Below, piece by piece: positions 36,346 through 45,495 of a stretch of DNA of 64,000 bases. The stretch covers positions 2,544,501 through 2,608,500 of the forward strand of contig NZ_CP080429.1 of the NCBI RefSeq assembly GCF_019613795.1, read 5' to 3'. A program made the translations under genes and the position numbers. The stretch is from Flavobacterium litorale. Lineage in GTDB: Bacteria > Bacteroidota > Bacteroidia > Flavobacteriales > Flavobacteriaceae. Below the pieces are notes generated by a model. The model did no database searches. It was not told where the DNA came from and saw only the letters and a program-made list of their open reading frames with translations. Position 1 is the stretch's first letter. Each line of letters starts with the position of its first letter.

Positions 36346-38172
36346 TTAAAATTTAAGGTTAAGATACATCGTGTAATTTCTGCCTGGCATTGGGCGTGTT
36401 GCAACGTTTTGGTAAGTAGCATCCCACAAATTGTGTACTTGCATACCTACATCTAGCCCTTGTAGCAATTTAAAATGGTATTCCGTACCAAGTGTAGCAA
36501 CGTGGTAGGCTTCGATTTCCGAACGGTTATCGGAAGTATAAAATACTTTACCATTGTACAAGTGGCGATAGTATGCCGATATTTTTTTATGCGAGTAGGC
36601 TAACGAAGCCGTAGCTTTGTGGAAAGGCACATAAATTAACTGGTTACTGCTCCCATCCCTCTGCGATACGGTATAGGCGTACGTACCATCAAATACAAAA
36701 CGGTGTTCTCCTATGGTTTTTTGCCAGTTTAGTATAAATTCTATTCCGTAAGTATCCACCTCATCTACATTTTCGGGGCGCCATATAGTGTTAGTAGGTA
36801 CCCAACGTAACATATCGCGCAGTTTTATGTAATACCCCGTAAGTGTAAAAGTTAGATTTTTGGTAGTAAATTCATTACCAATTTCAGCTTGGTACGATGT
36901 TTCAGGATTCAAATTAGGATTTCCGCCATCTTGCCAATACAAATCATTATAGGTAGGTATTCTAAAATTACGCGATGCATTGAGTTTTATTGTATAGAAT
37001 TTTGCAAGGGCATAACTACCTCCAAAGGAGAACAATACTGGGCTATCGTAGGCATCAGTAACTTCTTTACGTATTCCTAATTCATATTGTAATTCAGGGG
37101 TTACAGCGTGTTGCATAAGCAAACTCCCCGCCCCTATTCTGCGTTTCTCGTTCAAAATATCAGAACCATCGCCATCATTAACCGTATATTCTAGTAAAGT
37201 GTTTAACTTAATGGCGTTGGTAGCTTTGTAAGCCAAATCGTAACGGGTAAGCCACGTGTTTACTTTGCCAAAGGTATAATTAGGATTGCTGGCACGGGCA
37301 TAATATTCATAATATTCTGTTAGTAATCCTGCTTTTAATTTGGAAGTGAATTTACCGTATATACCCAACCATTCTAATACATTCCGAGAATTGGTGTCAC
37401 GGTACTTACTTCTGGAAGGCGCAAACAGCGTACGCGAAAAATGCCTTTCGCCATCGTAGGCAAAACTATAAAGCCTAACTATATTTTTGTTGTTTAATTT
37501 ATAACTAAAAGCAGCGTTATAGCTTGCATTATAATACTGTCCGTTCTCGTTTACTACATCCGTATCAGGAAATTCATAATCGTTATCCGAGCTATTTCGG
37601 CTAATGCTTACATCGGCACTAAACGTGTCTGTAGCTGCTTTTACATTGTAATTCCCATTAAAAGTGTTATAACTACCGTAATTGAGTAATAGTGTATTTT
37701 CTAATTTTTTAGCGAATGATAAATCGTTATTCAAATGAATACTCCCGCCAATAGCACTACTACCGTATATAACGCTACCGCCTCCTGCCCTAACGCTAAC
37801 CGAATTAAAATCGCGCGCATTGAGTATATTAAAATCGGTTTGCCCGTTAAGTTGCGAGTTGATATTGATACCATTCCATACCACAGCCGTTTGTTGTGCA
37901 GTAGTACCACGAAACGATGGCGACGAAACCATGCCCAAACCATTCTCTTTAAAATAAATTACGCTATTGTAGGTAAGCAATGCGCCTAATGATGCTGGGT
38001 TGCGGGCAATAACCGAATCGTTTAGTTTTAGTACGGATTGCGAATTAGAGAAATCGCGCAACTGTGTGTCGGATATTATTACTTCCTCCAACAGGGTAAT
38101 AGTATCGTTTTGCGCACAAATGTATTGGCACAACAATAGCGACGTAATGAATAAAAATTGTTTTAAAGTCAT
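36346..38172 (-). CDS. btuB: TonB-dependent vitamin B12 receptor
   Basis: A 608-residue outer membrane transporter. The ATG at 38170-38172 (MTLKQFLFITSLLLCQYICA) gives a proper signal peptide; the open frame upstream runs through the riboswitch and is not coding. After the signal comes a possible TonB box (ITLLEEVIISD), the plug domain (about 40-150: NPASLGALLTYNSVIYFKEN, SSPSFRGTTAQQTAVVWNGI, GGSVIYGSSAIGGSIHL) and a 22-strand barrel ending NYTMYLNLKF, with a terminal aromatic residue. The riboswitch immediately upstream fixes the substrate as a cobalamin. Operon with btuG. Confidence 0.92.
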   Translation of the reverse strand: MTLKQFLFITSLLLCQYICAQNDTITLLEEVIISDTQLRDFSNSQSVLKLNDSVIARNPASLGALLTYNSVIYFKENGLGMVSSPSFRGTTAQQTAVVWNGININSQLNGQTDFNILNARDFNSVSVRAGGGSVIYGSSAIGGSIHLNNDLSFAKKLENTLLLNYGSYNTFNGNYNVKAATDTFSADVSISRNSSDNDYEFPDTDVVNENGQYYNASYNAAFSYKLNNKNIVRLYSFAYDGERHFSRTLFAPSRSKYRDTNSRNVLEWLGIYGKFTSKLKAGLLTEYYEYYARASNPNYTFGKVNTWLTRYDLAYKATNAIKLNTLLEYTVNDGDGSDILNEKRRIGAGSLLMQHAVTPELQYELGIRKEVTDAYDSPVLFSFGGSYALAKFYTIKLNASRNFRIPTYNDLYWQDGGNPNLNPETSYQAEIGNEFTTKNLTFTLTGYYIKLRDMLRWVPTNTIWRPENVDEVDTYGIEFILNWQKTIGEHRFVFDGTYAYTVSQRDGSSNQLIYVPFHKATASLAYSHKKISAYYRHLYNGKVFYTSDNRSEIEAYHVATLGTEYHFKLLQGLDVGMQVHNLWDATYQNVATRPMPGRNYTMYLNLKF

Positions 38173-38218
38173 ATGCACCAGAACCTTTTTTCCCGAAGGC
38201 TCGATATTCGTTATACTC

Positions 38219-38366
38219 AAGGCAGGTCTCCTGGCTCGCGTACTGTTGTTTACCTTCCCATGATTATGTTTCATCACAGTGGCATGCAGTTAACAACAGC
38301 CTCTCCTAGTAAAGAGATAAGCATACAGTTGCGGGAACAGCTCAGGCATTAAACCTGATTCCCTTT
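38219..38366 (-). ncRNA. Cobalamin riboswitch of the btuB-btuG operon
   Basis: On the minus strand the B12 box AGCCAGGAGACCTGCC (38221-38236) is preceded by the conserved pieces GGGAAGG, GCCACTG and, near the 5' end, GGGAATCAGG...CCTGAGCTGTTCCCGCAACTG. The order and spacing fit the class-I AdoCbl aptamer. It lies between the -7 element (38411-38418) and btuB ATG (38172), so B12 should repress btuB-btuG. About 46 bases separate the B12 box from the start codon, room for a start-site-masking helix; no T-run terminator is evident, suggesting translational control. Confidence 0.92.
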
Positions 38367-38410
38367 TAATGTAACGATAGTAAAAAACCGCTACAACCTA
38401 AAGTTGGCGC

Positions 38411-38418
38411 AAATATAG
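38411..38418 (-). promoter_or_regulatory. -7 element of the riboswitch-btuB transcript
   Basis: TATATTTG on the minus strand, about 45 bases upstream of the riboswitch 5' end. It lies back to back with the plus-strand element at 38445-38452, so the divergent promoters overlap. Confidence 0.5.
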
Positions 38419-38444
38419 GATTTATATTGAAATATTTAATTTAT

Positions 38445-38452
38445 ACATTTGC
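38445..38452 (+). promoter_or_regulatory. -7 element of the btuF-like operon
   Basis: TACATTTG, 18 bases before the ATG at 38471. A TTG lies only 14 bases upstream, so the -33 element is uncertain. No riboswitch is seen on this strand. Confidence 0.45.
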
Positions 38453-38470
38453 AACTGTTGAATATTTTTT

Positions 38471-39610
38471 ATGAAGAAATTAAACACGCTATTATTATTT
38501 ACCATAGTACTTGCCTTTGTTTGCTGTAAACAAGAGGCAAAACAACAAACTACAGCTTCTGCCAAGGTTAACAATACGGTAAAGTATGCCAACGGACTAA
38601 AAATATACCGTTACAAGGGCTACTCTGTAGTAAAAGTCACTAACCCGTGGCCCAACGCCGAGGCAGGTTTTACCTATGTATTACAGCAAGAAAATGCAGT
38701 TATACCCGATAGTTTACGCAACTATACAACCCTGCAAGTACCTATACAAACGGTAGTAGTAACCTCTACCACGCACATACCCTCGTTAGAAATGTTAGGG
38801 GTAGAAAACTCGTTAGTAGGCTTTCCTGGAACACGGTATATATCGTCTGAAAAGACAAGAGCACGAATTGATGCGGGAGAGATACGCGAAGTAGGTGCTA
38901 ACGAAAAGCTTAACGAGGAGGTTATGATAGATTTATCGCCCGATGCTGTTGTTGGTTTTAGTATTAGTGGCGATAACAACGCTATGACAACCTTAGAAAA
39001 AAGTGGTGCTAAAGTGCTGTATAACGGGGACTGGACAGAACAATCGCCGTTAGGCAAAGCGGAATGGATTAAGTTTTTTGGGGAGCTTTACGGATTACAG
39101 GAAAAAGCTGATAGTGTTTTTAAGAAAATTGAAACGGATTATAATAGCGTAAAAAGCTTAGCCAAAAATACAACTACGAACCCTACCGTATTAAGCGGAG
39201 CCATGTACCAAGACCATTGGTATTTGCCACAAGGTGGTAGCTGGGGTGCTCTGTTTATAAAAGATGCGCACGGTAACTATTTATGGAACGATTCTGATGG
39301 AACGGGCAGCCATACCCTATCATACGAAACCGTTTTGGATAAAGCGCAAAATGCAGAGTATTGGATTGGTCCTGCGCAGTTTGCCTCGTTACAGGAAATG
39401 ACCGATAGCAACCCGCATTACGCACAATTTAAAGCCTTCCAAAATAAAGAAGTTTATTCTTTTGCAAGTAAAACAGGCGCTACAGGTGGCGTAATTTATT
39501 ACGAATTAGCTCCCAATCGCCCCGACTTGGTTTTAAAAGACCTCGTAAAAATACTTCACCCTGAAATGTTACCTGATTATGAACTTCATTTTTTTGAGCA
39601 ACTAAAATAA
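38471..39610 (+). CDS. ABC transporter substrate-binding lipoprotein, BtuF/FecB type
   Basis: A 379-residue lipoprotein (FVCCKQE; lipid cysteine at about residue 18 or 19). It has the two-lobe fold of class III binding proteins: lobe one TTHIPSLEMLGVENSLVGFP, linker helix, lobe two VLSGAMYQDHWYLPQGGSWG, AQNAEYWIGPAQFASLQ and NKEVYSFA. It would deliver its ligand to the permease encoded six bases downstream. The location back to back with the riboswitch-controlled btuB makes cobalamin the likely ligand; the family also contains siderophore-binding members, so iron cannot be excluded from sequence alone. Confidence 0.85.
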   Translation: MKKLNTLLLFTIVLAFVCCKQEAKQQTTASAKVNNTVKYANGLKIYRYKGYSVVKVTNPWPNAEAGFTYVLQQENAVIPDSLRNYTTLQVPIQTVVVTSTTHIPSLEMLGVENSLVGFPGTRYISSEKTRARIDAGEIREVGANEKLNEEVMIDLSPDAVVGFSISGDNNAMTTLEKSGAKVLYNGDWTEQSPLGKAEWIKFFGELYGLQEKADSVFKKIETDYNSVKSLAKNTTTNPTVLSGAMYQDHWYLPQGGSWGALFIKDAHGNYLWNDSDGTGSHTLSYETVLDKAQNAEYWIGPAQFASLQEMTDSNPHYAQFKAFQNKEVYSFASKTGATGGVIYYELAPNRPDLVLKDLVKILHPEMLPDYELHFFEQLK

Positions 39611-39616
39611 ACCCAA

Positions 39617-40651
39617 TTGCACCACACAAAGCAACATAAACTACTATTTCCTGTACTGGCTATTGGCTTGGTTGTGCTTTTTTTAGTCAACCTCAGTTTA
39701 GGGTCAGTTAGCATTCCTTTTAACGAGGTAGTAGCGAGCTTAACAGGTGGTAATGTAACAAAAAGCAGTTGGGAGTATATTATACTCAACTACAGGTTAC
39801 CCAAAGCTATAACAGCAATTATAGTAGGTATGGGTTTGTCGCTTAGTGGTTTATTAATGCAAACCTTATTCAGGAATCCGTTGGCAGGACCTTATGTTTT
39901 AGGGTTAAGTTCGGGGGCAAGTTTAGGAGTAGCCTTTATACTACTTGGGGCTGGCATTTTACCTAGTGTTTTAGGTAGCCTTTTTTTATCGTCCTATGGC
40001 ATAATTATAGCGGCTACGCTTGGTAGTTTTGTGGTATTATTAGCTGTTTTATTGGTTGCACAACGCTTAAAAGACACTATGGCTATACTTATTGTAGGGC
40101 TAATGTTTGGCAGCTTTACCAGTGCTATAGTTAGCGTATTAACGTATTTTAGTACGGCGCAACAACTCCAAAAATTTACCTTTTGGGCTATGGGCAGTTT
40201 GGGCAGTATATCATGGCAAAACATTAGTATTTTAGGTATAGTTTGCACCATAGGAATTATACTTGCAGCATTGTGCATTAAACCTTTAGATGCTTTACTC
40301 TTGGGGGAACGCTATGCTAAGAGCTTGGGTATTAATTTTAACAAAACGAGACTACTTATTATAATAGCCACCAGTATACTAGCAGGTAGTATAACGGCTT
40401 TTGCAGGACCTATAGCCTTTATTGGGCTTGCCGTGCCCCATATGGCAAAACTCATTTTTAAAACAGGAAACCATTTTGTGTTATTTTGGGCTACCTTGTT
40501 GTGCGGAGCAATAATAGTATTACTATGCGATATTATAACCCAATTACCAGGCAGCGATTTAACGTTGCCTATTAATGCAGTAACATCGGCAATAGGTGCG
40601 CCCATAGTTATTTGGCTACTTTTACGAAAAAGAAAGGGAGTGTACCATTAA
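39617..40651 (+). CDS. btuC: ABC transporter permease, BtuC/FecD family
   Basis: A 344-residue inner membrane protein starting at TTG (39617), with about ten helices. Family markers are YRLPKAITAIIVGMGLSLSG, LMQTLFRNPLAGPYVLGLSS, GASLGVAF, and FAGPIAFIGLAVPHMAKLI near the ATPase-coupling region. Between the binding protein (six bases upstream) and ATPase (four bases downstream), so one operon. Assigned to B12 by context. Confidence 0.85.
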   Translation: MHHTKQHKLLFPVLAIGLVVLFLVNLSLGSVSIPFNEVVASLTGGNVTKSSWEYIILNYRLPKAITAIIVGMGLSLSGLLMQTLFRNPLAGPYVLGLSSGASLGVAFILLGAGILPSVLGSLFLSSYGIIIAATLGSFVVLLAVLLVAQRLKDTMAILIVGLMFGSFTSAIVSVLTYFSTAQQLQKFTFWAMGSLGSISWQNISILGIVCTIGIILAALCIKPLDALLLGERYAKSLGINFNKTRLLIIIATSILAGSITAFAGPIAFIGLAVPHMAKLIFKTGNHFVLFWATLLCGAIIVLLCDIITQLPGSDLTLPINAVTSAIGAPIVIWLLLRKRKGVYH

Positions 40652-40655
40652 TGTT

Positions 40656-41447
40656 ATGACTATGGAAAAAGAAAAGGTAGTACTATCGGCAAACAAGATA
40701 AGCATTGGTTATACTAACAAGCAAAGCGCAACTGTTATTGGTAAAAATGTAACCGTTACATTACAACAAGGACGTTTTGTAGCACTTATTGGTGCAAACG
40801 GTATTGGTAAATCTACTCTTTTACGAACGCTTACAGGGATACAACCACTACTAAAGGGAGAAATTCTGCTCAATGACAAAAATATAACACGGTTTAGCAG
40901 TAAGGAATTAGCGCAAAACCTAAGCATTGTACTTACGGAAGGCTTACCGCCGAGTAACCTCAGCGTTTACGAGCTTGTAGCATTGGGCAGGCAACCTTAT
41001 ACCAATTGGTTGGGTACATTAGCGCCTGAAGATATTGAGAAAGTAAACGAGGCATTAGCGTTAACGCAGCTAAAGCATTTAGCCGATAAAAAACACTACG
41101 AAATTAGCGATGGGCAGTTACAACGGGTACTTATAGCAAGAGCGCTGGCGCAAGATACCCCTGTGATAATATTGGATGAACCTACTACCCATTTGGACTT
41201 AGTACACAAAGTAAGTTTACTGCGTTTGTTAAAGGAACTTACTGAAAAAACGGGTAAGAGCATCCTTTACTCTACGCACGATTTGGATCTTGCATTGCAA
41301 CTTAGTGATGAATTAATTGTTATGACACCCGAAAAAACAGTACAGGGCGAACCTAAAACGCTAATAGCAAACAATACATTTGATACTTTATTTACAGATA
41401 GCAGTATTATTTTTGATAAAGAAAAAAATAGTTTTGTAGTGCTGTAG
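40656..41447 (+). CDS. btuD: ABC transporter ATP-binding protein, BtuD/FecE family
   Basis: A 263-residue ATPase with Walker A GANGIGKST, signature YEISDGQLQRVLIA (SDGQ in place of the usual SGGQ) and Walker B VIILDEPTTHLD, plus the switch His in STHDLDLALQ. It powers uptake through the permease encoded just upstream. The D in the signature motif also occurs in some FecE-like proteins. The 3' end stops four bases from the convergent DUF6526 gene, with no terminator between them. Confidence 0.85.
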   Translation: MTMEKEKVVLSANKISIGYTNKQSATVIGKNVTVTLQQGRFVALIGANGIGKSTLLRTLTGIQPLLKGEILLNDKNITRFSSKELAQNLSIVLTEGLPPSNLSVYELVALGRQPYTNWLGTLAPEDIEKVNEALALTQLKHLADKKHYEISDGQLQRVLIARALAQDTPVIILDEPTTHLDLVHKVSLLRLLKELTEKTGKSILYSTHDLDLALQLSDELIVMTPEKTVQGEPKTLIANNTFDTLFTDSSIIFDKEKNSFVVL

Positions 41448-41450
41448 TAA

Positions 41451-41888
41451 CTAAACCCTATTATTATCGGCACGCCAGTTACTTATCTCTTTTTTAATAG
41501 CACCCGCAGAAAGTTTTTCTTGTACAGCTTTTGTAGCAAGTGTTTCCAATTCATTATCAGAAGCAAATCGTAAAGCAAAAATTTGAGCTTTAGATAATTC
41601 TTCTTCCAAAGGTTCAAAACGGTTTCCCGTAACTACAAAATAACGATAACGCATTTCTTGCATTATAATGCGGTCTTGTAAGGTTAGCGCATAGTGCTGG
41701 CGAGTCATAAACGATAGCCATATAATTGCACCTGCAATTAGTGCCATAAACAACCATAGCATTTGATTTTTTTCACTACTCCAAGCATAATAAATTGTAC
41801 CTGACAATACTGCAAGCATAAACGGGTAAAATACAAAATGGTGGGGTGCGTAAAACCGTAAATGATTTTTATTACTCTGTTGTGCCAT
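41451..41888 (-). CDS. DUF6526 family membrane protein
   Basis: A 145-residue protein with two membrane helices (FYPFMLAVLSGTIYYAW, about 19-35; LWLFMALIAGAIIWLSF, about 44-60) and a C-terminal helical cytoplasmic part (RYRYFVVTGNRFEPLEEELS ... QIFALRFASDNEL). This matches a small family of uncharacterised Bacteroidota proteins, DUF6526. Function unknown. It follows the HAD gene by 32 bases on the same strand and may be cotranscribed. Confidence 0.65.
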   Translation of the reverse strand: MAQQSNKNHLRFYAPHHFVFYPFMLAVLSGTIYYAWSSEKNQMLWLFMALIAGAIIWLSFMTRQHYALTLQDRIIMQEMRYRYFVVTGNRFEPLEEELSKAQIFALRFASDNELETLATKAVQEKLSAGAIKKEISNWRADNNRV

Positions 41889-41920
41889 GATTTACTGAAT
41901 TTATAAATTGATACTGCACA

Positions 41921-42619
41921 CTATACAGCCTTAGGCAGTAAAAACGGTAGTACATCTGTTATTTTTTCTATTTCGCTAAAATTATCGTGCTTTACATTGT
42001 GGTCTATCATTTCGTGCGCCCATGTAGTATGAAAAGGCACATGGCAGGCATACCCACCAACTTCTAAAACAGGTAAAACATCCGATCGTAATGAATTGCC
42101 TATCATAAAAAACTCGTCGGGTTCTATTTCCAAACGTTTTAATAGCTTTTGGTAATCAATGGGTTTCTTATCCGACATTACTTCAATATGATGAAAATAA
42201 TGCCCCAAACCAGAGTTGTGCAGTTTACGGTGTTGGTCTTTCAAATCGCCTTTCGTGGCAACCACCAACTTATAGTGCCCCTGTAGTGCCTTAAGGGTTT
42301 CCTCTACACCATCCAACAAAACAATAGGCTTTTGTATCAACTCTTTACCCAAATCAATAATTTTCTGAATACAACTCAGGCTCAACGTCCCTTGCGAAAT
42401 ATTTATAGCGGCTTCCATCATACTAAGCGTATACCCTTTTATACCATAACCGTACAATGGTAAATTATTTATTTGTGTAGTAAATAACTCCTGCGATATA
42501 CTCTGGTGCGACAGGTAGCTCTCCATAATACCGCAAAACTTCTTTTCGGTTTCTTCAAAATAGGGTTCGTTTATAAATAAGGTATCATCAGCATCAAACG
42601 CTATTACTTTTAGGCTCAT
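41921..42619 (-). CDS. HAD family hydrolase, YjjG/phosphoglycolate phosphatase-like
   Basis: A 232-residue phosphatase with all four HAD motifs: I FDADDTLF (the second Asp being the acid/base, residues about 8-12), II ATKGD, III Lys in DKKPIDYQKLLK, IV MIGNSLRSDV. A helical cap (about 18-90) makes it subclass I. Such enzymes act on small phosphorylated metabolites; the substrate cannot be inferred. Start at ATG 42619. Confidence 0.85.
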   Translation of the reverse strand: MSLKVIAFDADDTLFINEPYFEETEKKFCGIMESYLSHQSISQELFTTQINNLPLYGYGIKGYTLSMMEAAINISQGTLSLSCIQKIIDLGKELIQKPIVLLDGVEETLKALQGHYKLVVATKGDLKDQHRKLHNSGLGHYFHHIEVMSDKKPIDYQKLLKRLEIEPDEFFMIGNSLRSDVLPVLEVGGYACHVPFHTTWAHEMIDHNVKHDNFSEIEKITDVLPFLLPKAV

Positions 42620-42728
42620 AAATTTAAGACTTTATTTACAAATTTAAGAAACAATACTTATAGAGTATTATCTATAATTGTTAATAGATACATAATGTTT
42701 TAAAGTATCATGAAAAGCCATGAGCAAC

Positions 42729-43376
42729 TTATCCAAATATTCTGTAGGCTACTAAAACGGGTAACACAATTAATGATAGTATTACTATTCTTTTACCATG
42801 TTTTCTATCCCGTTTGGTATAGGTATACACTTTTTCACCGTTGGGTAGTGTTTTATCAGCAGTCCAAATTACATAGCCTGTTATTAAACCTAAAAGCCCA
42901 CCCATAATAGCAAATGCATACCCTGCAATTATCCAAGCGGTCTGGTCGCTTTCAGGTTTAGCAAGATCTTCAATACGTTTCTTATTTAATGAGTTTATGA
43001 GTTCTTCATCAATAGTTTTCCCTCGCTCTTTAAGTAGTCGTATAGCCAGCAAATAATCAAACTCATTCCACTCATCTTTTTTTACTATTACATCAATTAA
43101 TTCATCATCAGTAAATTCCAGCAAATAATAATCATCAGGGAGCTGGTTAACTTCTTCCTTAGCTAACTCTTCAAGCAGTAATGTCGCTTTTTCAAAATCA
43201 CGCTGTTTTAACTGTATCTCATATTCCTTTTGCATTTCGCCACCAAAAGCACTACCCAAGCGGGGCGAATTATCAATAAAAAGAGATTCGATATTGTTTT
43301 CTTTTAAAAATTGCTCTAACCCTTTAGCTTGCGAAGCATCAGGAAATTTTCTGAAGCTGGTAAAAGTATCGTTCAT
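42729..43376 (-). CDS. Hypothetical membrane protein with DUF2007-like N-terminus
   Basis: A 215-residue protein. The first 75 residues (FRKFPDASQAKGLEQFLKEN, NIESLFIDNS, EYEIQLKQRDFEKATLLLEE) resemble the DUF2007 putative signal-transducing domain. A helical charged segment (75-140) is followed by two membrane helices (IIAGYAFAIMGGLLGLITGY, about 149-168; IVILSLIVLPVLVAYRIF, about 197-214). No enzymatic motif. The 109-base gap to the HAD gene downstream shows no clear terminator. Confidence 0.6.
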   Translation of the reverse strand: MNDTFTSFRKFPDASQAKGLEQFLKENNIESLFIDNSPRLGSAFGGEMQKEYEIQLKQRDFEKATLLLEELAKEEVNQLPDDYYLLEFTDDELIDVIVKKDEWNEFDYLLAIRLLKERGKTIDEELINSLNKKRIEDLAKPESDQTAWIIAGYAFAIMGGLLGLITGYVIWTADKTLPNGEKVYTYTKRDRKHGKRIVILSLIVLPVLVAYRIFG

Positions 43377-43492
43377 TAATTTATATTTGAGTATAGCTCA
43401 AATATATAAAAATAGATTTCAAGGTAATACAGGAGTAAGTACAATCCTGACATATTTTACTTATTTTTACCAATACGTAAAATACTTCACCA

Positions 43493-44878
43493 ATGCCCGA
43501 AACGATAACATTATTACTTGCCTTTATAATAGCACTTGCTATTGGTATTTTTATTGGAAAAATTATTTTCTCTTCAAAATCAGTAGCTGATAAAAAAGTA
43601 CTAGAAGAGCGTAACAATAGCCTAATAAACCAAGTAGAACAAGTAAAACAACAGGCTATAACCGAAAAACAGCCTTTAGAGAAACAACTAACACAATTGC
43701 AGGGGGAACGCGATAGTTTGCGTACCGAAAAAGATGCACTTGCCATACAGCTTACCAAAAAGGAAACGGACTTTGATAACTTGATGGAACGCGTTAAGGA
43801 ACAACGGCAGGAAACTGAAGAATTGCGTGAAAAGTTTACGAAAGAGTTTGAAAATCTTGCTAATAAAATACTAGAAGAGAAATCGACCAAGTTTACGGAG
43901 CAAAATCGTGAAAACATAAAAAACATACTATCGCCACTACAAGAAAAAATACAACTTTTTGAGCAGAAAGTAGAGAATACGCACAAGGAAAGTATTGACT
44001 ATCATGCAGCACTACGCCAACAGATACTAGGATTACGTGAGATGAATGAGCAAATGAGTAAGGAAACTATTAACCTTACCAAGGCATTAAAAGGCGATAG
44101 TAAAATGCAAGGAAACTGGGGCGAATTAATACTGGAACGTGTATTGGAAAAATCGGGGCTGGAAAAAGACCGCGAATATTTTGTACAGCAAAACCATACT
44201 AATGAAGATGGCTTGCGCGTACTGCCAGATGTTGTAATTAATTTACCCGATGGTAAAAAAATGGTGGTAGATAGTAAGGTATCATTAGTAGCCTACGAGC
44301 GTTATGTAAACGAGGCGGATACTGCACTACAACCCAATCACTTAAAAGAGCACGTAAACTCTATTAAGAGGCATGTAGAACAGTTGAGTGCCAAAAATTA
44401 CCATGACTTGTATAAAATGGAAAGTCCTGATTTTGTTTTGTTGTTTGTACCCATAGAGTCGGCTTTTGCAAGTGCTTTAAATGAAGATACCACGTTATAC
44501 AACAAAGCTTTCGAGAAAAATATTGTTATTGTAACCCCTAGTACCCTACTGGCAACGCTACGCACTATTGATAGTATGTGGACAAACCAAAAACAGCAAG
44601 AAAACGCTTACGAGATAGCCCGACAAGCAGGAGCATTATACGATAAGTTTGTTGGCTTTACAGACGACCTTATTATGGTGGGCAAACGCATGGACGAGGG
44701 TAAAAAAGCCTACGAAGGCGCTATGAACAAGCTTGTTAGCGGTCGTGGTAATATTATAACAAGTATTGGTAAACTTAAAAAAATGGGTGCTAAGGCAAAA
44801 AAAGCGTTACCCGAAAACATTACCAACCGTGCTTTACAAAACGAAACAGAGGATAACACGGATACCTCTTTAAACTAA
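43493..44878 (+). CDS. rmuC: DNA recombination protein RmuC
   Basis: A 461-residue protein with an N-terminal membrane helix (LLLAFIIALAIGIFIGKIIF, residues 6-25), a long coiled coil (about 30-150) and the RmuC nuclease-like domain (about 185-400: GNWGELILERVLEKSGLEKD, LPDVVINLPDGKKMVVDSKV, SPDFVLLFVPIESAFASAL). RmuC limits inversions between short repeats and is placed with the PD-(D/E)xK nuclease relatives. The thioesterase gene starts six bases after its stop codon and is probably cotranscribed. Confidence 0.93.
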   Translation: MPETITLLLAFIIALAIGIFIGKIIFSSKSVADKKVLEERNNSLINQVEQVKQQAITEKQPLEKQLTQLQGERDSLRTEKDALAIQLTKKETDFDNLMERVKEQRQETEELREKFTKEFENLANKILEEKSTKFTEQNRENIKNILSPLQEKIQLFEQKVENTHKESIDYHAALRQQILGLREMNEQMSKETINLTKALKGDSKMQGNWGELILERVLEKSGLEKDREYFVQQNHTNEDGLRVLPDVVINLPDGKKMVVDSKVSLVAYERYVNEADTALQPNHLKEHVNSIKRHVEQLSAKNYHDLYKMESPDFVLLFVPIESAFASALNEDTTLYNKAFEKNIVIVTPSTLLATLRTIDSMWTNQKQQENAYEIARQAGALYDKFVGFTDDLIMVGKRMDEGKKAYEGAMNKLVSGRGNIITSIGKLKKMGAKAKKALPENITNRALQNETEDNTDTSLN

Positions 44879-44884
44879 AAGATT

Positions 44885-45430
44885 ATGGAAACTTACTATA
44901 AAAAACTTACGGAATCGCAAATAACAATATCCGAATTAATGCTGCCATCGCATACCAACTTTAGTGGTAAAATACATGGTGGGTATATTTTGAGATTGAT
45001 GGACCAGATTGCATTTGCATCAGCATCCAAATATTCAGGCAAATACTGCGTTACCGCATCGGTAGATAAAGTAGATTTCCTAAACCCCATAGAAGTTGGC
45101 GAACTCGTTACCTTAAAAGCATCAGTTAACTACGTAGGCAATAGCTCTATGGTAGTAGGTATGCGCGTAGAGGCCGAAAACATACAAACAGGAGCCGTAA
45201 AACACTGCAACTCCTCCTATTTTACTATGGTAGCTAAAAACGATGTAGGAGTTGGTGTAACTGTACCCCGCCCCATTATAACATCGTTAAAGGAGGCAAG
45301 ACGTTTTCATAACGCCATAAAACGTATTGATTCGAAAAAGAAACATTATCAAATTAAAGAAGAGTTTGACCATACAACTCCCGAAGCATTTAAGAAACTA
45401 GAAAAGTTCGATGTAAAAATTAAGTTTTGA
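44885..45430 (+). CDS. Acyl-CoA thioesterase, hotdog fold
   Basis: A 181-residue thioesterase that hydrolyses acyl-CoA. The hotdog core shows NFSGKIHGGYILRLMDQIAF (the N, H and GG of the YciA/BFIT family), KVDFLNPIEVGELV and SMVVGMRVEAEN. The C-terminal 40 residues are a charged helical extension. Second gene of the rmuC unit, six bases downstream of it. Confidence 0.88.
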   Translation: METYYKKLTESQITISELMLPSHTNFSGKIHGGYILRLMDQIAFASASKYSGKYCVTASVDKVDFLNPIEVGELVTLKASVNYVGNSSMVVGMRVEAENIQTGAVKHCNSSYFTMVAKNDVGVGVTVPRPIITSLKEARRFHNAIKRIDSKKKHYQIKEEFDHTTPEAFKKLEKFDVKIKF

Positions 45431-45466
45431 TTTTAGCACAAAAGCAAAATAAACGTTAAATTATTT

Positions 45467-45474
45467 TATATTTG
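45467..45474 (+). promoter_or_regulatory. -7 element of the first diheme cytochrome gene
   Basis: TATATTTG ends 21 bases before the ATG at 45496. The TTG inside this element is not a start codon. Confidence 0.45.
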
Positions 45475-45495
45475 CTATTATTAAAAAACTTTTTT

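Noticed and set aside
38173..38277. N-terminal extension of btuB through 38277
   Set aside because: The open frame here is the cobalamin riboswitch (conserved B12 box and core pieces) and lacks any signal peptide; the ATG at 38172 gives one.
42710..42907. Small plus-strand ORF of 65 residues
   Set aside because: It overlaps the 3' end of the minus-strand hypothetical gene, whose membrane helices account for the sequence.
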